The notes: generated by a model from the sequence alone, not told the origin. 64,000 nt of DNA from Pseudomonadota bacterium (GCA_041395565.1 JAWLAI010000009.1:62001-126000), one strand, 5' to 3'; counted from the stretch's first letter, positions 17,499-26,788 are shown. Numbers and translations are program-made.

Positions 17499-18088
17499 CA
17501 CAATGGTCCCTCGCGGCTGCGGCTGACATCACCCAGGATCGTGGCAGAGAGGCGGTAGCGGTAGTCGCTGAGGCGCGAATCGAATATGACAGAGAATGGG
17601 GTCATTTCGCCACTGGACAGAATCAGCACCTGCGGCGGCGGCTCCTTGTCCCTCTCCGTGGCGACGGCATCGGGCGCCTGATCGCCTTCGAGTTCTAGCT
17701 TGAGGTGAAGATCAGCCGGCAGATCGTGGCTGCGCAGCATCGCGTCGTCAGGCACGGTCCAGCCATCCTGCTCCAGCACCACGAACTCGTAACCATCTTC
17801 GCCGAAACGGATCCCCAGCTCCTCGCCACGCACGATGGCCTCGTCGTTGACCAGCGCCAGCAGGGTCTCCAGCCGGCGTGCCTCCTGCTCCATGAGCTTC
17901 ACCACGTCGTCACCGCGCAGCGACAGGGTGGCGAAGCTGAAGATGATCCCGATCAGGACCAGCACCACCATGAGCTCCAGCAGGGTGAAGCCGGGCGCGC
18001 ACGCACGCAGGCCCCCGCCGGGCAGGCGGGCCGATGCGCCGGATGACTGCCGGTTATTGCAGGTTCCAGTTACCGATATCGTCTTCAC
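17498..18088 (-). CDS. gspH: Type II secretion system minor pseudopilin H
   Basis: A minor pseudopilin with the type IV leader junction ACAPG / FTLLELMVVLVLIGIIF. The leader before it is unusually long in every reading: GTG at 18088 gives about 33 residues, and ATG at 18139 gives about 50; both start inside the 3' end of gspG. No ATG, GTG or TTG closer to the cleavage site is in frame, so a CTG start or real long leader is possible. Downstream, LETLLALVNDEAIVRGEELG and the D/G-rich body fit GspH/FimT-type pseudopilins. Confidence 0.85.
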   Translation of the reverse strand: MKTISVTGTCNNRQSSGASARLPGGGLRACAPGFTLLELMVVLVLIGIIFSFATLSLRGDDVVKLMEQEARRLETLLALVNDEAIVRGEELGIRFGEDGYEFVVLEQDGWTVPDDAMLRSHDLPADLHLKLELEGDQAPDAVATERDKEPPPQVLILSSGEMTPFSVIFDSRLSDYRYRLSATILGDVSRSREGPL

Positions 18089-18476
18089 TGGGTTGCCGGT
18101 CGGGGCCGAGCGAGAAGATATCGATGGCGCCATGCTCACCCGGACTCAGGTAGTAATAGGGCTGCTGCCAGGGATCAAGCGGCAGGCGGTCAACGTAGCC
18201 GCCGTCTTTCCAGTTGGGCGGCTCCGGCGAGGCGGGTTTGTCAACCAGCGCCTCGAGTCCCTGGTCGGTCGTGGGATAGACGTAATTATCGAGCTTGTAG
18301 AGATTGAGCGCGGCTTCCAGTGAACGGATGTCCTGGCGGGCCTTGGTAATGCGGGCCTGGTCGGGGCGGTCCATGACCTTGGGCACCAGGATCGCCGCGA
18401 GAATACCCAGAATAACGACGACCACCATGACCTCGATGAGGGTGAAACCGGAATGCCTGCGGGTGAATTGCCTCAT
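18054..18476 (-). CDS. gspG: Type II secretion system major pseudopilin G
   Basis: The major pseudopilin, 140 residues, forms the periplasmic pseudopilus. The leader MRQFTRRHSG / FTLIEVMVVVVILGILA has the peptidase site; VPKVMDRPDQARITKARQDI and LYKLDNYVYPTTDQGLEALV are near-invariant GspG segments, and the C-terminal D-rich YYYLSPGEHGAIDIFSLGPD is the calcium-binding end. It is the first gene of the GHIJKLMN run. The roughly 180 bp upstream have a TAGAAT (18540 to 18535, minus strand) as a possible -10 box, without a convincing -35. Genes C, D, E and F must lie elsewhere. Confidence 0.96.
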   Translation of the reverse strand: MRQFTRRHSGFTLIEVMVVVVILGILAAILVPKVMDRPDQARITKARQDIRSLEAALNLYKLDNYVYPTTDQGLEALVDKPASPEPPNWKDGGYVDRLPLDPWQQPYYYLSPGEHGAIDIFSLGPDRQPSEDDIGNWNLQ

Positions 18477-18657
18477 GAGTTAACCCTTGCTGATTGACGA
18501 ACGAAAGCCGGCTGCCGCCCGGCGGTTGCAGCCTATTCTAGTGTGTTTGCCGGCACGGCAACAGACACCCCAGGGACCGGTTCGGTTCATGATAAATACA
18601 GGAAACTCATGAAAACAGCTACGCCGTCACGGTCGCTGCCGGGGAGAATCGCGCGTT

Positions 18658-19149
18658 CTAGTTGATCGCCAGCTGGTTGCGCACCTTCAGGGCATACAGA
18701 TGCCGTTCCGCATCCACAAGGTGCTGCCCCCAGTGCAGGCGGTAGCTGGAACGCCACGCCTGGGCAGCGCGCTGCGGCCAGAGGTCATCCAGCAGCTCGA
18801 GCCCGTGCCGCAGGTCGAAATAGATGTCGGTCAGGTCATCGGCCAGGCTGCCGGACATGTGCACCGCCTCCGGCGCGGCATCAAACTCCAGCCAGTAACC
18901 GTCCCGTTCGCCCAGGACCAGGCGCAGGCGGCTGTAGAGTTCGAAACGGTCATCGAGATCGGTGTCGGTGAGCGGCATGTCCACGCTATCGTAGCTATTG
19001 AGCGCGGTAACGGCGGCATGCAGTCGCGGCATCAGCTCGAACAGGGCTTCCAGCCAGTCATTGCGTCGGGTCTGCGCAGCATCGATCAGACGGCAGAAAT
19101 CGCCGGCGACGGCCACCATCTCGGAAAGCGTCTGGGGAAAGCCGCTCAT
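18658..19149 (-). CDS. DUF5063-type conserved protein
   Basis: A 163-residue acidic cytoplasmic protein of unknown function. It is mostly helical with FCRLIDAAQTRRNDWLEALF near the start and DLTDIYFDLRHGLELL in the second half, which resemble the DUF5063 family that occurs beside rubredoxin, hemL and thiE in many gammaproteobacteria. No signal peptide, membrane segment or metal motif was seen. It stands alone between gspG and the rubredoxin gene on the minus strand. Confidence 0.65.
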   Translation of the reverse strand: MSGFPQTLSEMVAVAGDFCRLIDAAQTRRNDWLEALFELMPRLHAAVTALNSYDSVDMPLTDTDLDDRFELYSRLRLVLGERDGYWLEFDAAPEAVHMSGSLADDLTDIYFDLRHGLELLDDLWPQRAAQAWRSSYRLHWGQHLVDAERHLYALKVRNQLAIN

Positions 19150-19306
19150 GTCACAATGTCAGCAGTGAATTCATGATAGTTACCCGCCACAAAGTGCGGT
19201 CCCGGGGTGATTTCGCTGCCTCAAGTGTAGCCAAAATCCGGCCACATGCACGGTAGGCCATGCGCAGGATTGCGCACCGCACTGACTGCGGGACGTTGCG
19301 AAAACG

Positions 19307-19480
19307 CTAGATTTCCACCAGCTCGAACTCGTCCTTGGTTGCGCCGCATTCGGGGCACACCCAGGTATCCGGGACATCTTCCCAGCGGGTGCCCGGAGCC
19401 AGCCCCTCCTCGGGCAGGCCCTCGGCCTCGTTGTAGACGAAACCGCACACCACACACACGTATTCACGGTAAGCGCTCAT
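19307..19480 (-). CDS. Rubredoxin
   Basis: A 57-residue electron carrier with one Fe(Cys)4 site: CVVCGFVYNE (CxxCG) near residue 9 and CPECGATKDEF near residue 42, separated by the classic PGTRWEDVPDTWV. The ATG at 19480 gives the standard length; the frame is open for 25 more codons upstream but these do not belong to the family. It is divergent from thiD, with about 107 bp between starts. Confidence 0.95.
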   Translation of the reverse strand: MSAYREYVCVVCGFVYNEAEGLPEEGLAPGTRWEDVPDTWVCPECGATKDEFELVEI

Positions 19481-19587
19481 TTCTTTATCCGCTTGCTGGA
19501 GAGCTCCTATTGTACGGGTCTGCCGCGCCGTGAGAAGTGGACGCATTCGCAGCACCGGCCTGTGCCGACTTCCGCTATGATTCGCAC

Positions 19588-20385
19588 ATGCACGAAAGAC
19601 CCGTGGTAATCACATTCGCCGGGCATGATCCGGGCGGCGGCGCCGGTCTGCAGGCGGACATCGAGGCCCTGCTGAGCCAGGGTTGCCGCGCCGCCACGGT
19701 CATCACCGCCCTGACCGTACAGGACACCGCCGATGTGATGGCATTCCAGCCGATCGAACCCGGCCACGTGGTCAGCCAGGCACGCGCCATCCTGGAGGAT
19801 ATGCCGGTCAGCGCCTTCAAGACCGGCATGCTGGGCAGCGTCGACAACTGCGCCGCCATCCACAGCATCCTGTGTGACTATCCCGATATCCCGCTGGTTC
19901 TCGACCCGGTGCTGGCCTCCGGCAACGGCACGGCGCTCGCAGAGACCGGCCTCATCGATGCCGTCCGGGATCTGCTGCTGCCCCAGGCCACGATAGCGAC
20001 ACCGAACAGCATCGAGATCCGCCGCCTGGCGCCGGAGGCCGATACCCTGGACGCCTGCGCCATGGCCCTGCTCGATCGCGGAGTCGAATATGTGCTGCTC
20101 ACGGGCACCCACGAGCCGTCCCCGCACGTGGTCAACACACTGTACCAGGGACACCAGCGTCTGGAATCCTTCACCTGGGAACGCCTGCCGCACAGTTATC
20201 ACGGCTCCGGCTGCACCCTGGCCGCCAGTCTCGCCGGCCTGCTGGCACACGGACTCGACATGCTGCAGGCCTGCCACGAGGCACAACACTACACCTGGCA
20301 GGCCCTACAGGACGGCTATCGGCCCGGCATGGGGCAATACCTGCCCAACCGCCTGTACTGGGCGGAGGCCGACCAGGACAGCTGA
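19588..20385 (+). CDS. thiD: Hydroxymethylpyrimidine/phosphomethylpyrimidine kinase
   Basis: A 265-residue ribokinase-fold enzyme making HMP-pyrophosphate for thiamine synthesis. FAGHDPGGGAGLQADIEAL near the start binds HMP, VLDPVLASGNG carries the phosphate-binding segment, and SYHGSGCTLAASLAGLL is the anion-hole/catalytic motif. The ATG at 19588 fits the family start; an upstream in-frame ATG (19537) is less likely. Its stop overlaps the thiE start. I see no TPP riboswitch upstream. Confidence 0.94.
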   Translation: MHERPVVITFAGHDPGGGAGLQADIEALLSQGCRAATVITALTVQDTADVMAFQPIEPGHVVSQARAILEDMPVSAFKTGMLGSVDNCAAIHSILCDYPDIPLVLDPVLASGNGTALAETGLIDAVRDLLLPQATIATPNSIEIRRLAPEADTLDACAMALLDRGVEYVLLTGTHEPSPHVVNTLYQGHQRLESFTWERLPHSYHGSGCTLAASLAGLLAHGLDMLQACHEAQHYTWQALQDGYRPGMGQYLPNRLYWAEADQDS

Positions 20386-21017
20386 TGCGCCGCGCCGGAG
20401 TGGCCGACGGCCTCTACGTCATCACGGATCCCGGCACCCGTGCGCCGGCGCAGTTGGTGCAGCAGGTCGCGCAGGCCCTGGCCGGCGGCGCGCGACTGGT
20501 CCAGTACCGCGACAAACGGGCCGACGCGGGGGAACGCCATGCACGGGCAGCAGCACTGCTGTCGCTGTGCCGGCAGCATGGCGCCACGCTGATCATCAAC
20601 GACGACATCGAGCTGGCCGCGGCGCTCGGTGCACCCGGGGTCCATCTCGGGGCCACGGATACGGCCATTGCCATTGCGCGCCAGCGCCTGGGCGCGCATG
20701 CCATCATCGGCGCCTCCTGCTATGACCAGCTGGATCGGGCCCGCGCTGCCGTGGCAGCGGGTGCCGATTACGTGGCATTCGGTCGATTCTTCGCCTCGCA
20801 CAGCAAACCCGAGGCGGTCCAGGCGCAACCGGCACTGCTGATGCGTGCCCGCCGCGAACTCAACGTGCCCATCGCGGCGATCGGCGGCATCACGCCGGAA
20901 AACGGGGCCGGCCTGATCGCGGCGGGTGCCAATCTGCTCGCGGTCATTCACGGCGTGTTCGGTCAGCCGGACATCGAGGCGGCGGCCCGCGCCTATGCGC
21001 GGCTGTTCGAACCCTGA
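20385..21017 (+). CDS. thiE: Thiamine-phosphate synthase
   Basis: A TIM-barrel enzyme of 210 residues that couples HMP-PP with thiazole phosphate to give thiamine phosphate. Motifs seen are LYVITDPG, LVQYRDKRAD, LIINDDIELA, GVHLGATD, ADYVAFGRFF, and the phosphate-binding AAIGGITPENG. The start ATG shares a base with the thiD stop (TGATG), so the pair is a translationally coupled operon. Confidence 0.95.
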   Translation: MRRAGVADGLYVITDPGTRAPAQLVQQVAQALAGGARLVQYRDKRADAGERHARAAALLSLCRQHGATLIINDDIELAAALGAPGVHLGATDTAIAIARQRLGAHAIIGASCYDQLDRARAAVAAGADYVAFGRFFASHSKPEAVQAQPALLMRARRELNVPIAAIGGITPENGAGLIAAGANLLAVIHGVFGQPDIEAAARAYARLFEP

Positions 21018-21180
21018 CGCCCTGCGCGCCCCGACTGCGACCACAGTGCTCATGCAGGGCCACGCAGTCCCGACCGCTATCCCTGCGACCCGCCGGTACC
21101 CATGACCTGCCTCACCTTTCACTTGGCGCGCTTTATGCGACAATCCACCCTGGCCATCAATACATGAAGGAACCCGCGCC

Positions 21181-22461
21181 ATGAGTCGCTCTCAAGAACT
21201 GTTCCACGCCGCCTGCGAGCATATCCCGGGCGGAGTCAATTCGCCGGTGCGCGCCTTCCGCGGCGTTGGCGGCGACCCGGTGTTTTTCACGCGTGGCGAG
21301 GGTCCCTGGCTGTACGACGCCGATGGCAAACGTTACATCGATTACGTGGCCTCATGGGGGCCGATGATCGCCGGCCACGCCCATCCGGACGTGATCCGCG
21401 CAGTGCAGGACATGGCTGGCAACGGCCTGGGCTTCGGCGCGCCAACCGAGATAGAAACCCGCATGGCCGAGCTGCTGTGCCGGCTGGTACCGTCGATGGA
21501 CATGGTGCGGATGGTCAATTCCGGCACCGAGGCCACCATGAGCGCGATCCGCCTCGCCCGTGGATTCACCGGCCGGGACCGTATCGTCAAGTTCGAGGGT
21601 TGCTATCACGGCCATTCCGATGCCCTGCTCGTCAAGGCCGGCTCGGGTACGCTGACACTCGGTGTCCCGACCTCGCCCGGTGTCCCGGCCAGCGTCGCAG
21701 CGCACACGAGCACGCTCACCTATAACGACAGCACGGGGGTCGAGGAGGCATTTGCGTCGATCGGCGACGAAATTGCGGCCATCATCGTAGAACCCGTCGC
21801 GGGTAACATGAATTGCATACCGCCGGAGCCCGGTTTTCTGGAGACCCTGCGCCGGCTCTGCGACAGCCATGGCTGCGTCCTGATATTCGACGAGGTGATG
21901 ACCGGATTCCGTGTCGCCGGCGGTGGCGCCCAGGCGCGTTACGGCGTCACCCCCGACCTGACCACGCTCGGCAAGGTTATCGGCGGCGGCCTCCCGGTCG
22001 GCGCTTTCGGCGGGCGCCGGGAAATCATGGAGCAGATCGCCCCGCTGGGACCGGTGTATCAGGCCGGCACCCTGTCCGGTAATCCGCTGTCGCTGGCCGC
22101 CGGCCTGGCCACCCTGGAACTGGCCACCGCCCCGGGCGTGCAGGAACAGCTGGACGCCAGCGCGCGCCGCCTGACGGACGGCCTGCAGGCCGCGGCCGAA
22201 CAGGCGGGCATTCCTTTCACCACCAACCAGGTCGGCGGAATGTTCGGATATTTTTTCAGTTCAGATGCGCCGATACGGCGCTTCAGCCAGGTCAGCGCCT
22301 GCGACATGGAACGCTTCCGCAGGTTCTATCACGGCATGCTGGACGCGGGCGTCTATCTGGCCCCGTCGGCGTTCGAGGCCGGCTTCGTCTCCAGCGCGCA
22401 CAGCGCCGACGTCATCGACGCCACGCTGGATCGCGCCGCGCAGGTGTTCAGCTCCCTCTGA
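21181..22461 (+). CDS. hemL: Glutamate-1-semialdehyde 2,1-aminomutase
   Basis: A PLP-dependent enzyme of 426 residues forming 5-aminolevulinate in the C5 haem pathway. IPGGVNSPVRAFRGVGG near the start, MVRMVNSGTEATMSAIRLAR for PLP phosphate binding, FDEVMTGFRVA for the cofactor Asp, and TLGKVIGGGLPVGAFGG with the Schiff-base Lys are all present. It is 163 bp after thiE and has a good AAGGAA ribosome site just before the ATG. Confidence 0.97.
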   Translation: MSRSQELFHAACEHIPGGVNSPVRAFRGVGGDPVFFTRGEGPWLYDADGKRYIDYVASWGPMIAGHAHPDVIRAVQDMAGNGLGFGAPTEIETRMAELLCRLVPSMDMVRMVNSGTEATMSAIRLARGFTGRDRIVKFEGCYHGHSDALLVKAGSGTLTLGVPTSPGVPASVAAHTSTLTYNDSTGVEEAFASIGDEIAAIIVEPVAGNMNCIPPEPGFLETLRRLCDSHGCVLIFDEVMTGFRVAGGGAQARYGVTPDLTTLGKVIGGGLPVGAFGGRREIMEQIAPLGPVYQAGTLSGNPLSLAAGLATLELATAPGVQEQLDASARRLTDGLQAAAEQAGIPFTTNQVGGMFGYFFSSDAPIRRFSQVSACDMERFRRFYHGMLDAGVYLAPSAFEAGFVSSAHSADVIDATLDRAAQVFSSL

Positions 22462-22482
22462 CATCACCCAGCCCGCCGCCCG

Positions 22483-24501
22483 ATGGATGCGCTGCTGCAA
22501 ACCTCGCTGACCTGGATTGCACAGCACCCGCATGCCTTCAACGCGGTGGTCTTCCTGGTCGCGCTGATGGAATCCCTGGTGGTGCTCGGATTGCTGATCC
22601 CGGGCGCCGCACTGCTGTTCGGCGCCGGCGCCCTGATCGCCACCGGCGCACTGCCGCTGCATCCCATCCTGATCTGGACGATCCTCGGCGCCGCCATCGG
22701 CGATATCATCAGCTTTCTCCTCGGCCGGCATTATCACCAGCGCCTGCGCGTGATATGGCCGTTCAGGCGCTATCCGGCGCTGGTCAACCGGGGTGTCGAC
22801 TTCTTCGTGGATCATGGCGGCAAGGGCGTGTTCATGGCGCGCTTCATCGGCCCGCTGCGCCCGATCGTACCGGCCATCGCAGGCATGCTGAACATGGCGC
22901 CCGGACGCTTCCTGCTCATCGACAGTCTCGCCTGCCTGTTGTGGGCACCGGTGTACATCCTCCCGGGCATGGTGTTCGGCGCCTCGCTGGGCCTGGCGGC
23001 CGAGGTCGCCGGCCGGCTGGTGGTGCTGCTGGTGGTCATCGCCGCGCTGGCCTGGGGCGGCGTCTGGCTGATCGGCACGCTGATCCGGCTGCTGCAGCCG
23101 CATGCCACACATACCCTGGAGCAGGCGCTGGAATGGAGCCGGAGACACCCGCGCATCCGGCCGCTGGCGGGCTCGCTGCTCGATCCCGATCACCCGGAAG
23201 CACGCGGCCTGGCCGTGCTCTCGGTACTGTTCTTCATCACCCTCTGGCTGCTGCTGCTGATCTCGCGCCAGGTGCTGCACGGTCATGCCCTCGAGGGCAT
23301 CGATGCGTATGTCTACCAGGGCCTGCACAACCTGCGCACGCCCTGGGCGGATGCGATCATGCTGTTCTTCACCCGCCTCGGCGACCGCCTGGTCCTGGCC
23401 CTGATCATCGCGGGCAGCTGCCTGTGGCTGTTCTGGCGTGGCAACAGCAAGGCCGCGCTGCACTGGCTCGCGGTCTACAGCTGCACCGGGTTGCTGACCT
23501 GGATCCTGAAAATCTCGACGCACATCACGCGCCCGGTAGCATACGACGGCAGCTACTCGTTCCCGAGCAGCCACACCAGCATGAGCGTGGCGGTATACGG
23601 CTTTCTCGCCCTGCTGGTCGCACGCGAACTGCCGCAGACTCGGCGCTGGCTGCCCTATTTCAGCGCAGGCGTCCTGATCGTCACGATCAGCCTGTCCCGA
23701 CTATACCTTGGCGCACACTGGCTCTCCGATGTACTGGCGGGACTCAGTCTGGGGATTTTCTGGGTGGCGCTGATCGGTATCGCCTACGATCGGCACCCGG
23801 CACCGCCGTTGCGCACCCGCCCCCTGCTGGTGACGGGCCTGCTCCTGCTGATTGCTGCCGCCAGCTGGCAGACCCGGCTCTCCGACATTGATAACGAACT
23901 CGCACATTACACGCCTCCGAACTCCATACAGCGGATCAGCGGCCGCACCTGGCGCACCAGCGGCTGGGAGACCGCTCCCGCCTTTCGCATCGACCTCGAG
24001 GGTCGGAACGAGCAACCGCTCAACTTCCAGTGGGCCGGCACGCTGCAATCACTGCAGCAGGCGCTCACCAGGACTGGCTGGCATCCCGCCCCGGCGTTGA
24101 GTCCGCTGACAGCGATGAGGTGGCTCGCGCCCGCCCCCGCCATCGATGAACTGCCGGTGCTGCCCGAGGTGAACGACGGCCGCCACCAGCAGCTGCTGTT
24201 GCTCGGACCGGCCGGCGCGGATCCGCGTCAACGGACGGTCCTGCGTCTGTGGCCGTCCCATATGCAGCTCCTGGATAGCGGCTACCCGGTGTGGGCCGGC
24301 AAGGTCTCGACCCTCTACCTGGAGGATGGCCTGCCGTTGATCACCTACCTGCGCTCCGCAACCGACTACACGGCACCGCTGCAGCTGCTCGAGTCCGCCC
24401 TGCATCAGAATCCGCACATCAGCACGCTGCTGCGTAACCGCGTGGCTTCCGTACCGGGTATCCAATGGCAGGGCGAGGTCCTGCTCGGCTGGGAGCACTG
24501 A
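22483..24501 (+). CDS. DedA / PAP2 phosphatase / LssY-like fusion membrane protein
   Basis: A 672-residue polytopic inner-membrane protein. The N-terminal part is a DedA (SNARE-associated) domain with FLLGRHYHQRLR and FMARFIGPLRPIVPAIAGM, a family linked to polyprenyl-phosphate or phospholipid flipping. Residues about 270-430 form a PAP2 phosphatase: KISTHITRP, SFPSSHTSMS (PSGH variant) and SRLYLGAHWLSDVLAG carry the catalytic residues. The last about 200 residues are a soluble LssY-C-terminus-like domain. The combination suggests recycling of undecaprenyl phosphate or other lipid phosphate turnover. The start is 21 bp after hemL, possibly co-transcribed. Confidence 0.9.
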   Translation: MDALLQTSLTWIAQHPHAFNAVVFLVALMESLVVLGLLIPGAALLFGAGALIATGALPLHPILIWTILGAAIGDIISFLLGRHYHQRLRVIWPFRRYPALVNRGVDFFVDHGGKGVFMARFIGPLRPIVPAIAGMLNMAPGRFLLIDSLACLLWAPVYILPGMVFGASLGLAAEVAGRLVVLLVVIAALAWGGVWLIGTLIRLLQPHATHTLEQALEWSRRHPRIRPLAGSLLDPDHPEARGLAVLSVLFFITLWLLLLISRQVLHGHALEGIDAYVYQGLHNLRTPWADAIMLFFTRLGDRLVLALIIAGSCLWLFWRGNSKAALHWLAVYSCTGLLTWILKISTHITRPVAYDGSYSFPSSHTSMSVAVYGFLALLVARELPQTRRWLPYFSAGVLIVTISLSRLYLGAHWLSDVLAGLSLGIFWVALIGIAYDRHPAPPLRTRPLLVTGLLLLIAAASWQTRLSDIDNELAHYTPPNSIQRISGRTWRTSGWETAPAFRIDLEGRNEQPLNFQWAGTLQSLQQALTRTGWHPAPALSPLTAMRWLAPAPAIDELPVLPEVNDGRHQQLLLLGPAGADPRQRTVLRLWPSHMQLLDSGYPVWAGKVSTLYLEDGLPLITYLRSATDYTAPLQLLESALHQNPHISTLLRNRVASVPGIQWQGEVLLGWEH

Positions 24502-24507
24502 CCAGCT

Positions 24508-24912
24508 TCAGACGACGTCAGCGCAAGCCTCGATGCCACGCCGGCTGCGGATCGCACGCTGCATATGCTCAAGCAGCACCTTGCTGTTGAACGGCTTGGT
24601 CAGATAACTGAACACGCCGCGGCCTGCCGCATCGAAGGCATCCGGGATCGTTCCATGCGCCGTCAGGATCAGCACCGGCAGATCGGGATCGCGCGCATGC
24701 AGGCGATCGAACAACGCCATGCCGTCCATCCCGTCCATGCGCAGATCCGTGATCACCAGGTCGGGCTGGAACAGCGGATGCTGCGCGAGCGCCTGCTCCC
24801 CGCTCTCCACGGCGAGCACGTTGTAACCCGCAGCCGACAGCCGCATGGACAGCAAGCGCAGCAGACTGCGGTCATCATCCACCAGCAGGACACGCGGCTG
24901 CGGCACCGTCAT
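24508..24912 (-). CDS. Stand-alone receiver domain, close paralogue of the GlrR receiver
   Basis: A 134-residue protein made of a single CheY-like receiver. The acidic pocket D12-D14, the phosphorylation site D56 (ITDLRMDGMDG), T84 (LILTAHG) and K106 (LTKPF) are all intact. By hand alignment about 91 of 115 positions match the receiver of GlrR encoded at 27123-28490, but there is no AAA+ or DNA-binding part. It follows the lipoprotein gene by 42 bp on the same strand, so both are probably on one transcript. It could take phosphate from GlrK and so damp GlrR, or be a truncated duplicate without function; its intact active site favours a function. Confidence 0.9.
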   Translation of the reverse strand: MTVPQPRVLLVDDDRSLLRLLSMRLSAAGYNVLAVESGEQALAQHPLFQPDLVITDLRMDGMDGMALFDRLHARDPDLPVLILTAHGTIPDAFDAAGRGVFSYLTKPFNSKVLLEHMQRAIRSRRGIEACADVV

Positions 24913-24954
24913 GACTGCAGCCTCGGCGCACGGTGCTGCCGTACCATGCCCGCA

Positions 24955-26664
24955 TCAGGGCACATTCTTGACCACCTCGGCCGAGTACGCACTCTCCAGG
25001 CCGCCGGTATCGTAGGTTGTCATAACCAGGTAATACGTTCCGCTCGCCAGGTTCGCGACCTTGGCGCTGCGCGCCGCGCCATCGGCGATGGTACTGCTGT
25101 TCGGATAGTCGCCGCGCCGGTTGCCGTAATAGATGCGGTAGCCGGCGATCGCCGACAGTGTCAGCGGCGTACCGTCACTGCGCGCGACTGGCGCCACCCA
25201 GTTTACGGTGAAGCTGCCGGTCGCGGCGGCAGTGCCACCGCTGCTCGCACTACCCGCCGTCGCGGTCGAGCCACTGCTCGTGCCACTGGAACTGCTGCCC
25301 GTACCACTGCCCGATGCGGTAGCCGTCCCGCCCGTACCCCCGGTCGCGGCGGTGCCGCCTGTGCCCGTAGTGCTGCCGGAACCCGTAGTGCTGCCGGAGG
25401 CCGTGGCGTTCGACCCACCGCCCGAGGTGGCGCCACCGGAAGCCGCCGTGGTCACCCCGGTATCGCCCTGGGCAAAGACGACCTGGTTGATCTGGGTGAG
25501 ATTGGCGTTCGAGGTACCGGCAACCCTGCTGCTGGCGGTGGCAAGACTGTTCGTGGTGTTCGCCGGCAGCACGCTGGCCACCGCACTTGCCGTGCTGTTA
25601 CCGGTGAGTGTGCCGACCTTCTGTTCGATGCTCGCAACCGTCGCGCTGCTGTCCAGCACCTGCGCGGCAGCCAGCGCGGTCTCCGCCTGCTGGATCATCG
25701 TGCCACTGATCCGCACGCTGCCGCTGAGCTGGGTATCACCGACACCCGCGTGCGTGCTCTTGATCGACTGGTCGATCACGCCCGTGGCAATCACGCCGCC
25801 GACCCGCAGATTGTTGCTCATGGCCTCGACCAGCACCTGCGCGGATACCACGTTGGCCACCGCCGATACCGTCGCGTCCGTACCGCTCGCGCCGAGGCCG
25901 TCCACGAAACCGTCGACCAGATCCGCCGCCAGGGCCGTCATGACGCTGTTGCCCCCGATGGTCCTGCCGGTCGCCCTGATCAAGTCGCGGGTGCGCCGCA
26001 CCAGCTCGCCCAGTGACTCGCTGGCCTTGACGAGGTTTGCCTCATTCCCAGCAGTAAGGCTCGATGTGATCGGATTCAGCAGTGTGCTGGAATCCAGCCC
26101 GAATCCCAGTCGCTCGACTACGACACTGCGCGCCGTGTTCATGTTGCTGGCCGTCATACCACCCGGCATACGGTCCGCGATGTAGACGATCAATGTACTG
26201 AAGGGATTGATATTGGCGATGCGGTCCGAGGTCCGCCGCACCACCGAGACCAGATTGAAATCAGGCGCCTGCCCTGTGACCAGGTCGATGCCACCTTTGG
26301 CGACCAGGCGTAACGGATACTGACTGGCCTGCACCTGCAGGTCCTTGCTGTAACTCGCCGCACGGTCGCTGACGACGGTGCCGAGCAAGGCACCACTGGC
26401 GTCATAGACGCTGATCGTTGCGCCCGTAACCGGACCGTCGCCGACGCTGCCGCTGATGGTCACATCCAGCGTCGCCGCGCTCGTCCCGCCGCCACTGGCG
26501 GTGGTGCCGGTCGCGGTAGCGCCTGTCGACTGTGGCGCCGTCGTGGTATCCGTGACGTTACCGCCGTTACAGCCTCCCAAAGCCGCTGCAAGCAGCAGGA
26601 GCAGGAGCACACGGTGAATGCTGTAACGCAACCGCTGCGTCGCGGTTGATGGTAGTGAAAGCAT
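24955..26664 (-). CDS. Large lipoprotein with fibronectin-III-like C-terminus (paralogue A)
   Basis: A 569-residue exported lipoprotein: basic start, hydrophobic VLLLLLLAAALGGC with a lipobox Cys near residue 32. The next about 290 residues form a conserved core (ISGSVGDGPVTGATISVYD, a carboxypeptidase-regulatory-like beta-sandwich, then a helical Ala-rich part) shared with the protein at 30766-32484. A Gly/Ser/Thr-rich linker (about 395-480) follows, and the last 85 residues resemble a fibronectin type III domain (WVAPVARSDGTPLTLSAIAG to SAYSAEVVKNV). No enzymatic motif was seen. Upstream lie sigma-54, IHF and GlrR-type sites. Function unknown; it is likely a surface or periplasmic structural or adhesive protein made with the exopolysaccharide. 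Confidence 0.8.
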   Translation of the reverse strand: MLSLPSTATQRLRYSIHRVLLLLLLAAALGGCNGGNVTDTTTAPQSTGATATGTTASGGGTSAATLDVTISGSVGDGPVTGATISVYDASGALLGTVVSDRAASYSKDLQVQASQYPLRLVAKGGIDLVTGQAPDFNLVSVVRRTSDRIANINPFSTLIVYIADRMPGGMTASNMNTARSVVVERLGFGLDSSTLLNPITSSLTAGNEANLVKASESLGELVRRTRDLIRATGRTIGGNSVMTALAADLVDGFVDGLGASGTDATVSAVANVVSAQVLVEAMSNNLRVGGVIATGVIDQSIKSTHAGVGDTQLSGSVRISGTMIQQAETALAAAQVLDSSATVASIEQKVGTLTGNSTASAVASVLPANTTNSLATASSRVAGTSNANLTQINQVVFAQGDTGVTTAASGGATSGGGSNATASGSTTGSGSTTGTGGTAATGGTGGTATASGSGTGSSSSGTSSGSTATAGSASSGGTAAATGSFTVNWVAPVARSDGTPLTLSAIAGYRIYYGNRRGDYPNSSTIADGAARSAKVANLASGTYYLVMTTYDTGGLESAYSAEVVKNVP

Positions 26665-26710
26665 GTCAAACGCCCCGGCTGCACGCCGCCTCGCAATTTT
26701 TTGAGGCTAC

Positions 26711-26727
26711 TTGCAAGGACGATGCCA
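26711..26727 (-). promoter_or_regulatory. Sigma-54 (RpoN) promoter of the lipoprotein-receiver operon
   Basis: On the minus strand the sequence reads TGGCATCGTCCTTGCAA. The GG of the -24 box and the GC of the -12 box are exactly 10 bases apart, and the -12 box TTGCA is perfect; the -24 box TGGCAT differs from TGGCAC at one base. The predicted transcription start near 26701 gives a leader of about 37 bases before the ATG at 26664. Confidence 0.75.
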
Positions 26728-26788
26728 AGCAGATCGCTCCAGTCCGGGCGTTCCGAATCGCCCCGCCGTAGCGAATAAATACTTTTTA

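Noticed and set aside
22261..23574. 437-codon antisense frame across hemL and the DedA/PAP2 gene
   Set aside because: It is a mirror of two certain genes in high-GC DNA, with Gln/Arg/His-rich composition and no domain.
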